DNA from: Bifidobacterium breve
GTDB lineage: Bacteria; Actinomycetota; Acidimicrobiia; Acidimicrobiales; Ilumatobacteraceae
DNA: 12,189 bases
Direction of reading: 5' to 3'
NCBI GenBank assembly: GCA_945896935.1
Contig: CAMDER010000040.1
Span: 1-12,189 of the forward strand
The stretch's first letter is position 1, and each line of letters opens with the position of its first letter. Below, piece by piece: positions 6,476 through 12,189 of the stretch. The notes beneath the pieces were generated by a model that saw only the letters and a program-made list of their open reading frames with translations, searched no databases and was not told the DNA's origin. The translations under genes and the position numbers were made by a program.

Positions 6476-6694
6476 GACGTCACCTTAGAAGGCGCTGCCG
6501 AGGGCACAGTTGATGTGCCTTCGCCAATTCGTGGTCGTGTCACCACTCAGAGTGATAATTAATGCGAATAGTCCGAATGACCTATCGGTAAATCTCACTC
6601 ACGGTGATTTGATGGTTTCTGTTCCTCAACAGAAAGGTCGATCATGTCCGGTCGTCCCATCAAGCGCCCTTGCTGAAACCAGCAGGTCAATCAC
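6476..6694. other. Intergenic gap upstream of fabZ with three short stem-loops
   Basis: No convincing gene is seen on either strand. Inverted repeats are: 6590-6610 (AAAT and CAC pairing with GTGATTT around a 2-nt bulge), 6616-6635 (TTTCTGTT / AACAGAAA, a perfect 8-bp stem with a 4-nt loop) and 6669-6686 (TGCTG / CAGCA plus two outer pairs). On the minus strand the last begins 8 nt after the stop of the zinc-ribbon gene and lacks a T tract. The region could be a structured fabZ leader or a small RNA; it must also hold the fabZ promoter, for which the AT-rich TTAATTAT around 6555-6565 is the only weak candidate. Confidence 0.45.
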
Positions 6695-7018
6695 TCAAAC
6701 TTCACGTCGTTTCGGAGTTTGACCAAACCCCAGTCCCCGACCTCGCGCATGAGCGTGATAGTGATCGGGGATATTTCGCATGTTGTCATCAATGTACGGC
6801 TCGTAGTCGAATACTGACGTCGCGACACTCAACAACCTTTGATGCAATTTTTCTTTGATGGCGGCATCCGGATTCGGATCATGTTTCTTCCATACGATCA
6901 TCGGGACGCAGCACGCTTCACACTCGGCAACCCAGCATTGATCGTCTTCGTAATACCACTCGGTGAAGCGCGCCGCTTCACAGAGTTCGCATTTCTGTAA
7001 TGAATCCATTGTCACCAT
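6695..7018 (-). CDS. Zinc-ribbon-like protein of unknown function
   Basis: A 107-residue soluble protein. C10-x2-C13 and C33-x2-C36 (with an extra C37) form two knuckles about 20 residues apart, as in a zinc ribbon, separated by an aromatic-rich WYYEDDQCWVAE stretch. After the ribbon come VPMIVWKKHDP, a helical segment, and a C-terminal IPDHYHAHARGRG rich in histidine. I recall similar Cys/His-rich actinobacterial hypotheticals but cannot assign a function. ATG at 7018 is chosen because GGAGAAGG lies about 9 nt upstream; a longer frame reaching 7084 would translate through a terminator hairpin at 7052-7081 and is unlikely. ATG 7009 is also possible. It stands alone between that terminator and the fabZ leader. 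Confidence 0.8.
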   Translation of the reverse strand: MVTMDSLQKCELCEAARFTEWYYEDDQCWVAECEACCVPMIVWKKHDPNPDAAIKEKLHQRLLSVATSVFDYEPYIDDNMRNIPDHYHAHARGRGLGFGQTPKRREV

Positions 7019-7051
7019 TGTGACACGCCTTCTCCACTTCTGCGAGAACGA

Positions 7052-7081
7052 CTGAAGGCGGACCCGAGGGCCCGCCTTCAG
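7052..7081 (-). terminator. GC-rich hairpin after the fasciclin lipoprotein gene
   Basis: CTGAAGGCGG (7052-7061) and CCGCCTTCAG (7072-7081) form a perfect 10-bp stem, and the interior ACCCGAGGGC can add CC/GG pairs past one mismatch. It lies 27 nt beyond the end of the fasciclin gene and before the ribosome binding site of the zinc-ribbon gene. On the minus strand it is followed by TCGTTCTCG and not a clean T tract, a form common in actinobacteria. The symmetry would let it act on either strand, but no plus-strand gene ends here. Confidence 0.7.
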
Positions 7082-7108
7082 CAACGAACAACTATGTAGT
7101 GCTAAAAC

Positions 7109-7666
7109 TCAGAGAGCTGAAGGATCTACGTCTGGCGGCAAGATGACTGCATCGATGACGTGAATGACGCCATTGCTTGCAATGATGTCAGTTGCCGTAA
7201 CAGTTGCACCGTTGACCTTCACACCCATGTCGGTGGTGATGGTGATGTTCTGACCTTCAACTGTAGGCACATCGCCAGCAGTGACATCAGCGGCCAAGAC
7301 TGTTCCAGAAACTACGTGGTAGGTCAAGATCTTCACGAGAAGATCCTTGTTCTCTGGCAACAAGAGCTTGTCGACGAGACCGGCTGGCAATGCTGCGAAG
7401 GCTTCGTTGGTCGGTGCGAACACAGTGAAGGGACCTTCACCTTGCAAGACTTCGACGAGTCCGGCTGCTGCGACCGCTGCGACAAGCGTCGAGAAGTCTT
7501 CGTTACCGCTGGCAATTGCCACGATGTCTGATGCTTCTTCAGGCGCTTCTTCTGCGGGTGCTTCTGCCTCCATGGGAGCCTCAGTCACGGGTGCGACATC
7601 TGAGTCGTCCCCGCCACAAGAAACCAACAAACCGATAAGAGCTAGAGGGGCTAATAACTTACGCAT
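7109..7666 (-). CDS. Secreted fasciclin (FAS1) domain lipoprotein
   Basis: A 185-residue exported lipoprotein. The N-terminal MRKLLAPLALIGLLVSC is a lipoprotein signal with lipobox LVSC, so C17 would be lipidated and the mature protein anchored to the outer face of the membrane. Residues about 20-47 are an acidic Ala/Glu/Pro-rich spacer. Residues about 48-183 are one FAS1 domain with its two hallmark segments, FTVFAPTNEAFAAL and GVIHVIDAVILPP, and the intervening LTYHVVSG. FAS1 domains usually mediate adhesion or matrix contact; the ligand cannot be deduced. A strong AAGGAGA precedes the ATG. It is 80 nt downstream of trpA but probably has its own promoter, as an AT-rich dyad and a CATAAT box (7698-7693) lie in between. 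Confidence 0.92.
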   Translation of the reverse strand: MRKLLAPLALIGLLVSCGGDDSDVAPVTEAPMEAEAPAEEAPEEASDIVAIASGNEDFSTLVAAVAAAGLVEVLQGEGPFTVFAPTNEAFAALPAGLVDKLLLPENKDLLVKILTYHVVSGTVLAADVTAGDVPTVEGQNITITTDMGVKVNGATVTATDIIASNGVIHVIDAVILPPDVDPSAL

Positions 7667-7722
7667 AATTCTCCTTTAATTGGGGTGGCAAAATTATGAC
7701 TGAAAAAAATGAACGATGTTGC

Positions 7723-7736
7723 ATTTAGCACTAAAT
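7723..7736. promoter_or_regulatory. Perfect 14-bp dyad upstream of the fasciclin gene
   Basis: ATTTAGCACTAAAT is an exact inverted repeat (ATTTAG-CA-CTAAAT) in the 80-bp gap between trpA and the fasciclin lipoprotein. A second short dyad, TGAC-AAAA-GTCA (7738-7749), runs into the trpA stop codon. The low-GC stem is a poor terminator, so an operator for the fasciclin gene is the likelier reading. This is inference; no known operator is matched. Confidence 0.4.
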
Positions 7737-7746
7737 TTGACAAAAG

Positions 7747-8538
7747 TCACACAGTGGAAGCGTCAATGGCTGCACGTACTTCGGCCACATAGGCGCCAAC
7801 CGCATCTGGGCCACCTTCCATCAGGCGACGTACCACCGATGCGCCCTGCACAATCCCATCAGCGACCTTGCACGCTTCAACAGCTTGAGCACTATTCGAC
7901 ACTCCGACGCCGATGATGACCGGTATATCTGTGACCTTCTTCAGGCGCTTGGCCAACAGACTGGCAGTCGCGGCCAGTTCGGTTCGTTCGCCAGTGACTC
8001 CTAGAAGTCCAACTGAGTACACAAATCCCCGGGCTCGGGCGCACACCCTTGGCAGTCGCTCATCGGGAGCAGTGGGAGCCGCCAACATGATCGTCGCCAA
8101 ACCAACGGCATCAGCAGCAGCGCACCATGGTCCAGATTCTTCTAAAGGAAGATCCGGAATGATTGCTCCAACGATTCCGGCTTGGAATAACTGTGAGGCG
8201 AATCTTTCATGACCAGCATGATGAACCGTGTTGTAGTAACACATCACAACAAGTGGCACATCGACGTCAAGCGTACGAACGCCTTCCAGAATCGAAATAG
8301 GAGTCGCACCGTCATCAAGAGCTTGTTGAGACGCTTGCTGAATGATCGGTCCGTCCATGACCGGATCAGAAAATGGTAAACCAATCTCAATCACATCTGC
8401 GCCATTCGCCGCTGCAGCACGAATCGCATCAGTCCAACCCTTTAACCCGCCAGTCACATACGGCACGAGCAGTTTGCGGCCAGCATCGCGCTTGGCACGC
8501 AAGGTCACTTCTAACGGCGTCAATGACGTCGAAATCAT
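7747..8538 (-). CDS. trpA: Tryptophan synthase alpha chain
   Basis: Cleaves indole-3-glycerol phosphate to indole and glyceraldehyde 3-phosphate, passing indole to TrpB through the alpha2-beta2 tunnel. It is a 263-residue TIM barrel of normal length. Catalytic E51 (VIEIGLPFSDP) and D62 (VMDGP) are present, with the FVYSVGLLGVTGER loop and the phosphate-binding IGVGVSN. The start ATG overlaps the trpB stop (ATGA), indicating coupled, roughly equal synthesis of the two subunits. It is the last trp gene of the cluster. Confidence 0.96.
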   Translation of the reverse strand: MISTSLTPLEVTLRAKRDAGRKLLVPYVTGGLKGWTDAIRAAAANGADVIEIGLPFSDPVMDGPIIQQASQQALDDGATPISILEGVRTLDVDVPLVVMCYYNTVHHAGHERFASQLFQAGIVGAIIPDLPLEESGPWCAAADAVGLATIMLAAPTAPDERLPRVCARARGFVYSVGLLGVTGERTELAATASLLAKRLKKVTDIPVIIGVGVSNSAQAVEACKVADGIVQGASVVRRLMEGGPDAVGAYVAEVRAAIDASTV

Positions 8539-9707
8539 CCGAGTATTTCCATCATCTGACCGACATCTTTGTCACCACGACCAGACAAATTCATCAACAC
8601 AGTCTTGCCTTGCATTTTGGGCGCTTCTCGAGAGATCCATGCCAAAGCATGAGCACATTCCAAAGCCGGAATAATGCCTTCAGTCTTGGCCATTAATTGA
8701 AATGCTTCGATCACTTCGGTGTCAGTAACGGTCGGATATTCAGCGCGTCCGATCGACGCCAAGTACGAATGCTCAGGTCCGACTCCCGGATAATCGAGAC
8801 CGGCCGAAATTGAGTGAGCCTCTTGCACCTGGCCGTACTCATCTTGCATGAGGTAACTACGCATGCCGTGTACAACTCCGGGCTGACCACGACCAACGGC
8901 TGCTCCCCCTGCGGGTTCAACACCAATCAACCGAGCCTTCGTGTCAACAAAACCTGAGAAGATTCCAAGCGCATTAGATCCTCCTCCAACACAAGCAACG
9001 ACAAAATCAGGATCACTTCCGTAGCGCTCGAGGCACTGCTCGCGGGCTTCACTACCGATCACCCGATGGAATTCACGAACCATCCATGGATACGGGTGTG
9101 GACCCATGACTGAGCCTAAGCAATAGTGCGTTGATTCAACCGATGCCACCCAATCGCGCATGGCTTCATTCACCGCGTCTTTCAACGTACGACTACCGCT
9201 GTGAACGGCTTCAACTTCGGCACCGAGAAGCTTCATGCGGAACACGTTGAGTCCTTGACGCTCCACGTCCACAGCGCCCATGTACACCTTGCATGACATG
9301 CCCATCAAGGCCGCAGCAGTTGCCGAGGCAACACCATGTTGGCCTGCTCCTGTTTCGGCAACAATGTGCTTCTTACCCATTCGCTTGGCAAGAAGCACTT
9401 GACCAAGGACATTATTAATCTTGTGCGAACCAGTGTGATTGAGATCTTCTCGCTTGAGCACCAAACGAATTCCCAATTTGGCTCCGAGTTGATAACACTC
9501 GGTGATCATCGAAGGACGACCTGCGTACTCTTTCAGTAATTGATCGAGTTCTGCTCGAAATATTGGATCGGCCCAGGCCTCGCGAAAGGCGGCCTCTAAT
9601 TCTTGACAGGCTGGAACCAAAGTCTCGGGCACAAAACGACCACCGAATTCGCCAAATCGACCTGATTCGGATGGCTCAGACATGATGGATTGATTTGAAA
9701 TCGACAC
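8535..9707 (-). CDS. trpB: Tryptophan synthase beta chain
   Basis: PLP enzyme that condenses indole with serine to tryptophan. Hallmarks are GRFGEFGGRFVPETL at the N-terminus, the PLP lysine in NHTGSHKINN (K96 from the start used here), the AETGAGQHGVA loop and the phosphate-binding VGGGSNA. GTG at 9707 (390 residues) is chosen because AGGAG lies just before it with a short 4-nt spacer. GTG 9719 and ATG 9683 are in frame and possible; the latter begins directly at MSEPSESGRFGEF but has no ribosome binding site. It is coupled to trpA by a 4-nt overlap and lies 88 nt downstream of trpF, a gap that holds a dyad. Confidence 0.95.
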   Translation of the reverse strand: MSISNQSIMSEPSESGRFGEFGGRFVPETLVPACQELEAAFREAWADPIFRAELDQLLKEYAGRPSMITECYQLGAKLGIRLVLKREDLNHTGSHKINNVLGQVLLAKRMGKKHIVAETGAGQHGVASATAAALMGMSCKVYMGAVDVERQGLNVFRMKLLGAEVEAVHSGSRTLKDAVNEAMRDWVASVESTHYCLGSVMGPHPYPWMVREFHRVIGSEAREQCLERYGSDPDFVVACVGGGSNALGIFSGFVDTKARLIGVEPAGGAAVGRGQPGVVHGMRSYLMQDEYGQVQEAHSISAGLDYPGVGPEHSYLASIGRAEYPTVTDTEVIEAFQLMAKTEGIIPALECAHALAWISREAPKMQGKTVLMNLSGRGDKDVGQMMEILG

Positions 9708-9745
9708 TTCACTCCTCACAAACGACTCTCTATGTTCGCACCCAT

Positions 9746-9762
9746 CTCGGCAAATTGCCTAG
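9746..9762. promoter_or_regulatory. Imperfect 17-bp dyad between trpF and trpB
   Basis: CTCGGCAAATTGCCTAG contains the exact odd-length repeat GGCAA-A-TTGCC (9749-9759) flanked by CT and AG. It lies in the leader of trpB. No T tract follows, so it is not an obvious terminator. It could be an operator or a stabilising hairpin. No Trp-rich leader peptide is encoded nearby, so classical attenuation is not supported. Confidence 0.35.
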
Positions 9763-9795
9763 TTCTTTAGCGAATTTGTCCTGTTACTTGTGCGA

Positions 9796-10455
9796 CTATT
9801 CGTCGGCCCAGTCGTAAGGGAACTCCGTCGTTCCCGAGGTTGGATCTTCAGGTGGGGCGGCAGCGCGAGCGTTGGCAATAAAACGGCGGAGTTTGATCGC
9901 ATCCTTTTTGCCAGGTGCTGATTCAACACCCGAGGAGACGTCTACTCCCCAAGGGTTGACGTAACGCACTGCGTCCGCAACATTTTCGGGAGTCAGTCCC
10001 CCAGCCAATATCATCCGAATCCCTGAGGGAATCTGATCGGTCAAAGTCCAATCAAATACCATGCCCGAACCTGCCTCGGGGGCGTCAACCAAAATCAGAT
10101 CAGTCCCGAACTGGTTCGCTACACGAGCTTCCCGAGAACCAGCCGCGACGGCCTTAATAATCCAACGCACATTGTCGGCCAATGCCGCGACTGTTGATAG
10201 GGGTTCATGACCGTGCAGTTGGACAGCCTTTACGCCCGATTTAGAAACAATGTCAAAGATTCGATCAGGAAGATCGTCCTTAAAAACTCCGACTGTCAGA
10301 ATCTCAGGAGGCAAACGTCGAGTGATGTCATAGACAACTTGGGCCGACACTTGACGTGGTGACGGCGCGAATACAAAACCGACCGCGTCGGCTCCCATAG
10401 CTACAGCGAGAAGCGCATCATCTTCATTCGTGATGCCACAAATTTTCACGAACAT
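9796..10455 (-). CDS. trpF: Phosphoribosylanthranilate isomerase
   Basis: Isomerises N-(5'-phosphoribosyl)anthranilate to the carboxyphenylamino deoxyribulose phosphate that TrpC then closes to the indole. It is a 219-residue TIM barrel with the catalytic base C6 (KICGIT) and general acid D124 (LILVDAPEAGSG). GFVFAPSPR, VQLHGHE, AGGLTPENV and GVDVSSGVE are all typical. The C-terminal 18 or so residues (PPEDPTSGTT onward) are a polar tail beyond the usual fold. ATG 10455 is secure as the first possible start, because TGA precedes it directly in frame. No Shine-Dalgarno is present and TACGGT stands 6 nt upstream, suggesting a leaderless transcript from within the cluster. A dedicated TrpF is notable for an actinobacterium. 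Confidence 0.95.
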   Translation of the reverse strand: MFVKICGITNEDDALLAVAMGADAVGFVFAPSPRQVSAQVVYDITRRLPPEILTVGVFKDDLPDRIFDIVSKSGVKAVQLHGHEPLSTVAALADNVRWIIKAVAAGSREARVANQFGTDLILVDAPEAGSGMVFDWTLTDQIPSGIRMILAGGLTPENVADAVRYVNPWGVDVSSGVESAPGKKDAIKLRRFIANARAAAPPEDPTSGTTEFPYDWADE

Positions 10456-10461
10456 TCAAAT

Positions 10462-10467
10462 ACCGTA
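10462..10467 (-). promoter_or_regulatory. Candidate -10 box (TACGGT) for leaderless trpF
   Basis: TACGGT fits TAnnnT and is followed by 6 nt and the ATG of trpF. The 60-bp trpC-trpF gap has no ribosome binding site. If real, trpFBA can be transcribed independently of trpC. Confidence 0.35.
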
Positions 10468-10515
10468 CCGCTCGACAGCGAAACGGCGGCGGATACTTAA
10501 CGTGTTGTCTGGCTG

Positions 10516-11313
10516 TTACCGGTGCGCATTGCGCAATAAACGAACTGCCTCAGAAGGATCGGGGGCAGTCACTAGACTTTCTCCCACCAAGATTGCGTGA
10601 TATCCGGCGTCAAGCAATTCGGCTGCATCTTGGGCGTGGCGCACTCCACTTTCTGCAACCCTCGCCACTCCCTTTGGTATCAAATTTGCCATACGCAAGG
10701 CTCGGGCATGATCAACTTGAAACGTCACCAAATCTCGCTGATTCACACCAATCAAAGTGGCCTTTGCTTGAACCGCAAATTCCAGTTCTCGCTCATCGTG
10801 GATTTCGACCAGGACGTCAAGACCAACATCTGTGGCGAGAGCGTGGAACTCTCGAAGTTCGGCCTGCGACAGAGCCGCAGCAATTAACAAGACACAATCG
10901 GCGCCCATTAAGCGAGCGTCACACACATCGTGTCGTGAAATGGTGAAGTCCTTACGTAATACCGGCAATGCGCAAGCCGACGACGCCCGCTGCAAGTCAG
11001 AGATCGAGCCACCGAAAAATTCTTCGTCAGTCAGCACCGACAAACACGATGCACCACCTGACTCGTAAGCAACAGCAATGAACTCAGGATCTAATCCTTC
11101 GGCTAAATCACCTTTAGATGGTGACCGACGTTTAATTTCACCGATGACGCTGATGCCAGATTGTGAATCACTCAGAACGCGATCACGGAAACCACGAGTT
11201 GGCGCCATGGCGTGGCAACGCTCAACAAGTTGATCAACATCTCGCTCGTCCCTGGTCGCCATCTCGCGATGGCGCACAAGGATTCGATCGAGATAAGTCG
11301 CAGCGTGACTCAC
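10516..11313 (-). CDS. trpC: Indole-3-glycerol phosphate synthase
   Basis: Closes the indole ring to make indole-3-glycerol phosphate, the TrpA substrate. It is a TIM barrel of 265 residues from GTG 11313, the usual family length. Conserved elements are VIGEIKRRSPSKG (catalytic Lys), VLRKDF, VLVEIHDE, GVNQRDL and ARVAESG, which together include the catalytic and phosphate-binding residues of the family. The start is inferred: the frame is open to 11373, but that would overlap the upstream monooxygenase by over 50 nt and add an unconserved N-terminus. GTG 11313 lies 7 nt after that gene's stop and gives a typical SHAATYLDRIL beginning. No own ribosome binding site is visible, so coupled translation is likely. 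Confidence 0.95.
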   Translation of the reverse strand: MSHAATYLDRILVRHREMATRDERDVDQLVERCHAMAPTRGFRDRVLSDSQSGISVIGEIKRRSPSKGDLAEGLDPEFIAVAYESGGASCLSVLTDEEFFGGSISDLQRASSACALPVLRKDFTISRHDVCDARLMGADCVLLIAAALSQAELREFHALATDVGLDVLVEIHDERELEFAVQAKATLIGVNQRDLVTFQVDHARALRMANLIPKGVARVAESGVRHAQDAAELLDAGYHAILVGESLVTAPDPSEAVRLLRNAHR

Positions 11314-11320
11314 GAGAGAA

Positions 11321-11626
11321 TCAGGCGCCCTTTCCGCCAATGGGATTGACGAAATGCAATTCTGGACGTCCACCTAAGAAAGGAGTAATCGCCGGCCCGA
11401 GGGCCTTGAAAGCATCGGATCCCATATGCGCGTTGAGCGCATCTTGAGATTCGTACATCTCGTACATAAACAACGCATCAGCGTCGTTGGGATCGTTATG
11501 CAAGATGTAATAAACAGTTCCTGCTTCGGCTTTTGCGGTTTCAAGTGCGTTTCCGAGGGCAGCGGCTAAATCGTCACGCTTACCCGGAGCTGCTGGAATC
11601 TTGGCCCATACGGCAACTTTTGACAT
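11321..11626 (-). CDS. Antibiotic biosynthesis monooxygenase (ABM) family protein
   Basis: A 101-residue dimeric alpha/beta-barrel type protein of the ABM/YgiN family, whose members act on quinols or polyketides or have unknown substrates. Visible features are the N-terminal VAVWAKIPAAPGKRDDL strand-helix, the central GTVYYILHNDPNDADALFMYEMYESQDALNAHMGSDAF and a C-terminal ELHFVNPIG strand. This is the standard ABM order, in the single-domain size. A good AAAAGGGGA lies just before the ATG. Its stop is 7 nt before the trpC start, so it leads the trp cluster and is probably co-translated with trpC. The substrate is unknown; a link to anthranilate or indole chemistry is suggested only by position. 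Confidence 0.88.
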   Translation of the reverse strand: MSKVAVWAKIPAAPGKRDDLAAALGNALETAKAEAGTVYYILHNDPNDADALFMYEMYESQDALNAHMGSDAFKALGPAITPFLGGRPELHFVNPIGGKGA

Positions 11627-11639
11627 GTCATTCCCCTTT

Positions 11640-11678
11640 TAGTTAGATGAAATAGTTTGATGAAATAGTTAAATAATA
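11640..11678. repeat. Three tandem copies of a 13-bp AT-rich unit
   Basis: TAGTTAGATGAAA (11640-11652), TAGTTTGATGAAA (11653-11665) and the degenerate TAGTTAAATAATA (11666-11678) run head to tail directly upstream of the ABM ribosome binding site. Units 1 and 2 match at 12 of 13 positions and units 1 and 3 at 10 of 13. The tract lies in the only strikingly AT-rich part of the window, between glyS and the ABM-trp genes, so it probably overlaps their promoter. Confidence 0.7.
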
Positions 11679-11692
11679 TTTATGTAATACAA

Positions 11693-11704
11693 ACCGTAGA
11701 CGGT
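11693..11704 (-). terminator. Weak hairpin after glyS
   Basis: ACCG-TAGA-CGGT forms a 4-bp stem 12 nt beyond the glyS stop, followed on the minus strand by TTGTATTACATAAATATT. The stem is short for a terminator, so this is a tentative call; it may share the AT-rich tract with the ABM promoter. Confidence 0.3.
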
Positions 11705-11716
11705 GACTGAAGTAAA

Positions 11717-12189
11717 TCAGAACCCGAGACGGATACGAACTTGATTTTCAAGATCGGCGACTGGTACCCGCACCTGCTCGGTGGTGTCGCGGTCGCGAAT
11801 TGTGACCGCGCCGTCCTCAAGAGAATCAAAGTCGACCGTGATACACAGCGGCGTACCAATCTCGTCTTGACGGCGATACCGCTTACCAATTGATTGGGTG
11901 TCGTCGTAATCGACCATATAACGCTCGCCAAGATCCTCAAAGATCTTGCGGGCCACAGGAGTCAGGGTGTCCTTTTTGCTCAACGGCAAAATTGCGACCT
12001 TATACGGAGCCAAACGTGGATGAAGACGAAGAACCGTACGGACCTCGCCACCAATCTCGTCTTCTTCATACGCTGCCAACAAGAAAGCGGCCATGGCTCG
12101 GTTAACACCAGCGGCTGGTTCAATCACGAACGGCACGTAACGTTCGTTTGTCGACTGATCGAAGTAATCGAGTTTTTGACCAGAATGTG
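11717..12189 (-). CDS. glyS: Glycyl-tRNA synthetase, class II, C-terminal part (partial)
   Basis: The last 156 residues of the single-chain (dimeric-type) glycyl-tRNA synthetase, which charges tRNA-Gly. The frame enters from the window edge reading HSGQKLDYFDQ, then YVPFVIEPAAGVNRAM, the class II motif 3 region with its ATP-contacting Arg. It is followed by the anticodon-binding domain: LHPRLAPYKVAILPLSK, YDDTQSIGKRYRRQDEIGTP and a final strand ending RIRLGF. The N-terminal catalytic half lies outside the window. It precedes the ABM-trp cluster on the same strand, 90 nt away, with a weak hairpin and the 13-bp repeats between, so it is probably a separate unit. Whether the full gene is named glyS or glyQS depends on convention. 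Confidence 0.95.
   Translation of the reverse strand, partial: HSGQKLDYFDQSTNERYVPFVIEPAAGVNRAMAAFLLAAYEEDEIGGEVRTVLRLHPRLAPYKVAILPLSKKDTLTPVARKIFEDLGERYMVDYDDTQSIGKRYRRQDEIGTPLCITVDFDSLEDGAVTIRDRDTTEQVRVPVADLENQVRIRLGF

Noticed and set aside
6595..6660. Possible 21-residue peptide on the minus strand (MGRPDMIDLSVEEQKPSNHRE)
   Set aside because: It has a passable AAGGG upstream but no family resemblance, it overlaps two of the stem-loops, and frames of this length are expected by chance.
6644..6676. Possible 10-residue plus-strand peptide MSGRPIKRPC after a hairpin and AAAGG
   Set aside because: No plus-strand gene follows for it to regulate or accompany, and it is too short to separate from chance.
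7052..7081. Mobile-element end or repeat unit for the 10-bp inverted repeat
   Set aside because: There is a single copy, with no transposase or target duplication nearby; its position after a stop codon fits a terminator.
6976..7084. Longer zinc-ribbon frame starting at 7084
   Set aside because: It would translate through the 7052-7081 terminator hairpin, adds an unconserved basic N-terminus, and ignores the good ribosome binding site before 7018.
9708..9795. Trp attenuator or leader peptide before trpB
   Set aside because: The short frame there (MGANIESRL) has no tryptophan codons and no antiterminator/terminator pair is visible.
11314..11373. Longer trpC frame starting at 11373
   Set aside because: It would overlap the ABM gene by over 50 nt and adds 20 residues outside the family fold; GTG 11313 gives a normal length.

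Overview
The window reads as a chromosomal housekeeping segment of a medium-GC actinobacterium. Pointers to Actinobacteria are a PdtaR-like ANTAR response regulator overlapping polA, a FabG that closely resembles mycobacterial MabA down to its C-terminal GMGH, TTG/GTG starts, and several genes that look leaderless. A freshwater or marine Acidimicrobiia lineage is my best guess; it rests on gene order, composition and protein style, not on a search. I see no mobile element, CRISPR array, prophage or toxin-antitoxin pair.

Layout. (1) 1-1389, minus strand: a small coiled-coil protein, the ANTAR regulator and the start of polA (cut by the window edge) follow one another as a likely operon. (2) 1430-1556, minus: a 73-nt tRNA gene with anticodon CAA but a short, class I variable loop, followed by a strong intrinsic terminator. 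(3) 1623-6018, plus: a tightly packed type II fatty-acid synthesis operon fabD-fabH-fabG, then acpP-fabF behind a second promoter-like block nearly identical to the one before fabD. FabD carries an extra C-terminal lipoyl/biotinyl-like domain without an attachment lysine. (4) 6047-7666, minus: fabZ (convergent with fabF), a structured 219-bp gap, a small Cys-rich zinc-ribbon-like protein of unknown function, a terminator hairpin and a secreted fasciclin-domain lipoprotein. (5) 7747-11626, minus: tryptophan genes in transcription order ABM monooxygenase-trpC-trpF-trpB-trpA; trpE, trpG and trpD are not here. (6) 11717-12189, minus: C-terminal part of glycyl-tRNA synthetase, cut by the window edge.

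How the genes work together. FabD loads malonyl on AcpP, FabH primes, FabF elongates, FabG reduces and FabZ dehydrates; only the enoyl reductase is missing locally. TrpC, TrpF and TrpBA convert phosphoribosyl-anthranilate to tryptophan, and a dedicated TrpF is notable because many actinobacteria use the bifunctional HisA homologue PriA instead.

The best candidates for something undescribed are the short-variable-loop CAA tRNA, the FabD fusion domain, the duplicated fabD/acpP control block, and a shared TAnnnT-N6-start signature in front of three genes that have no ribosome binding site.
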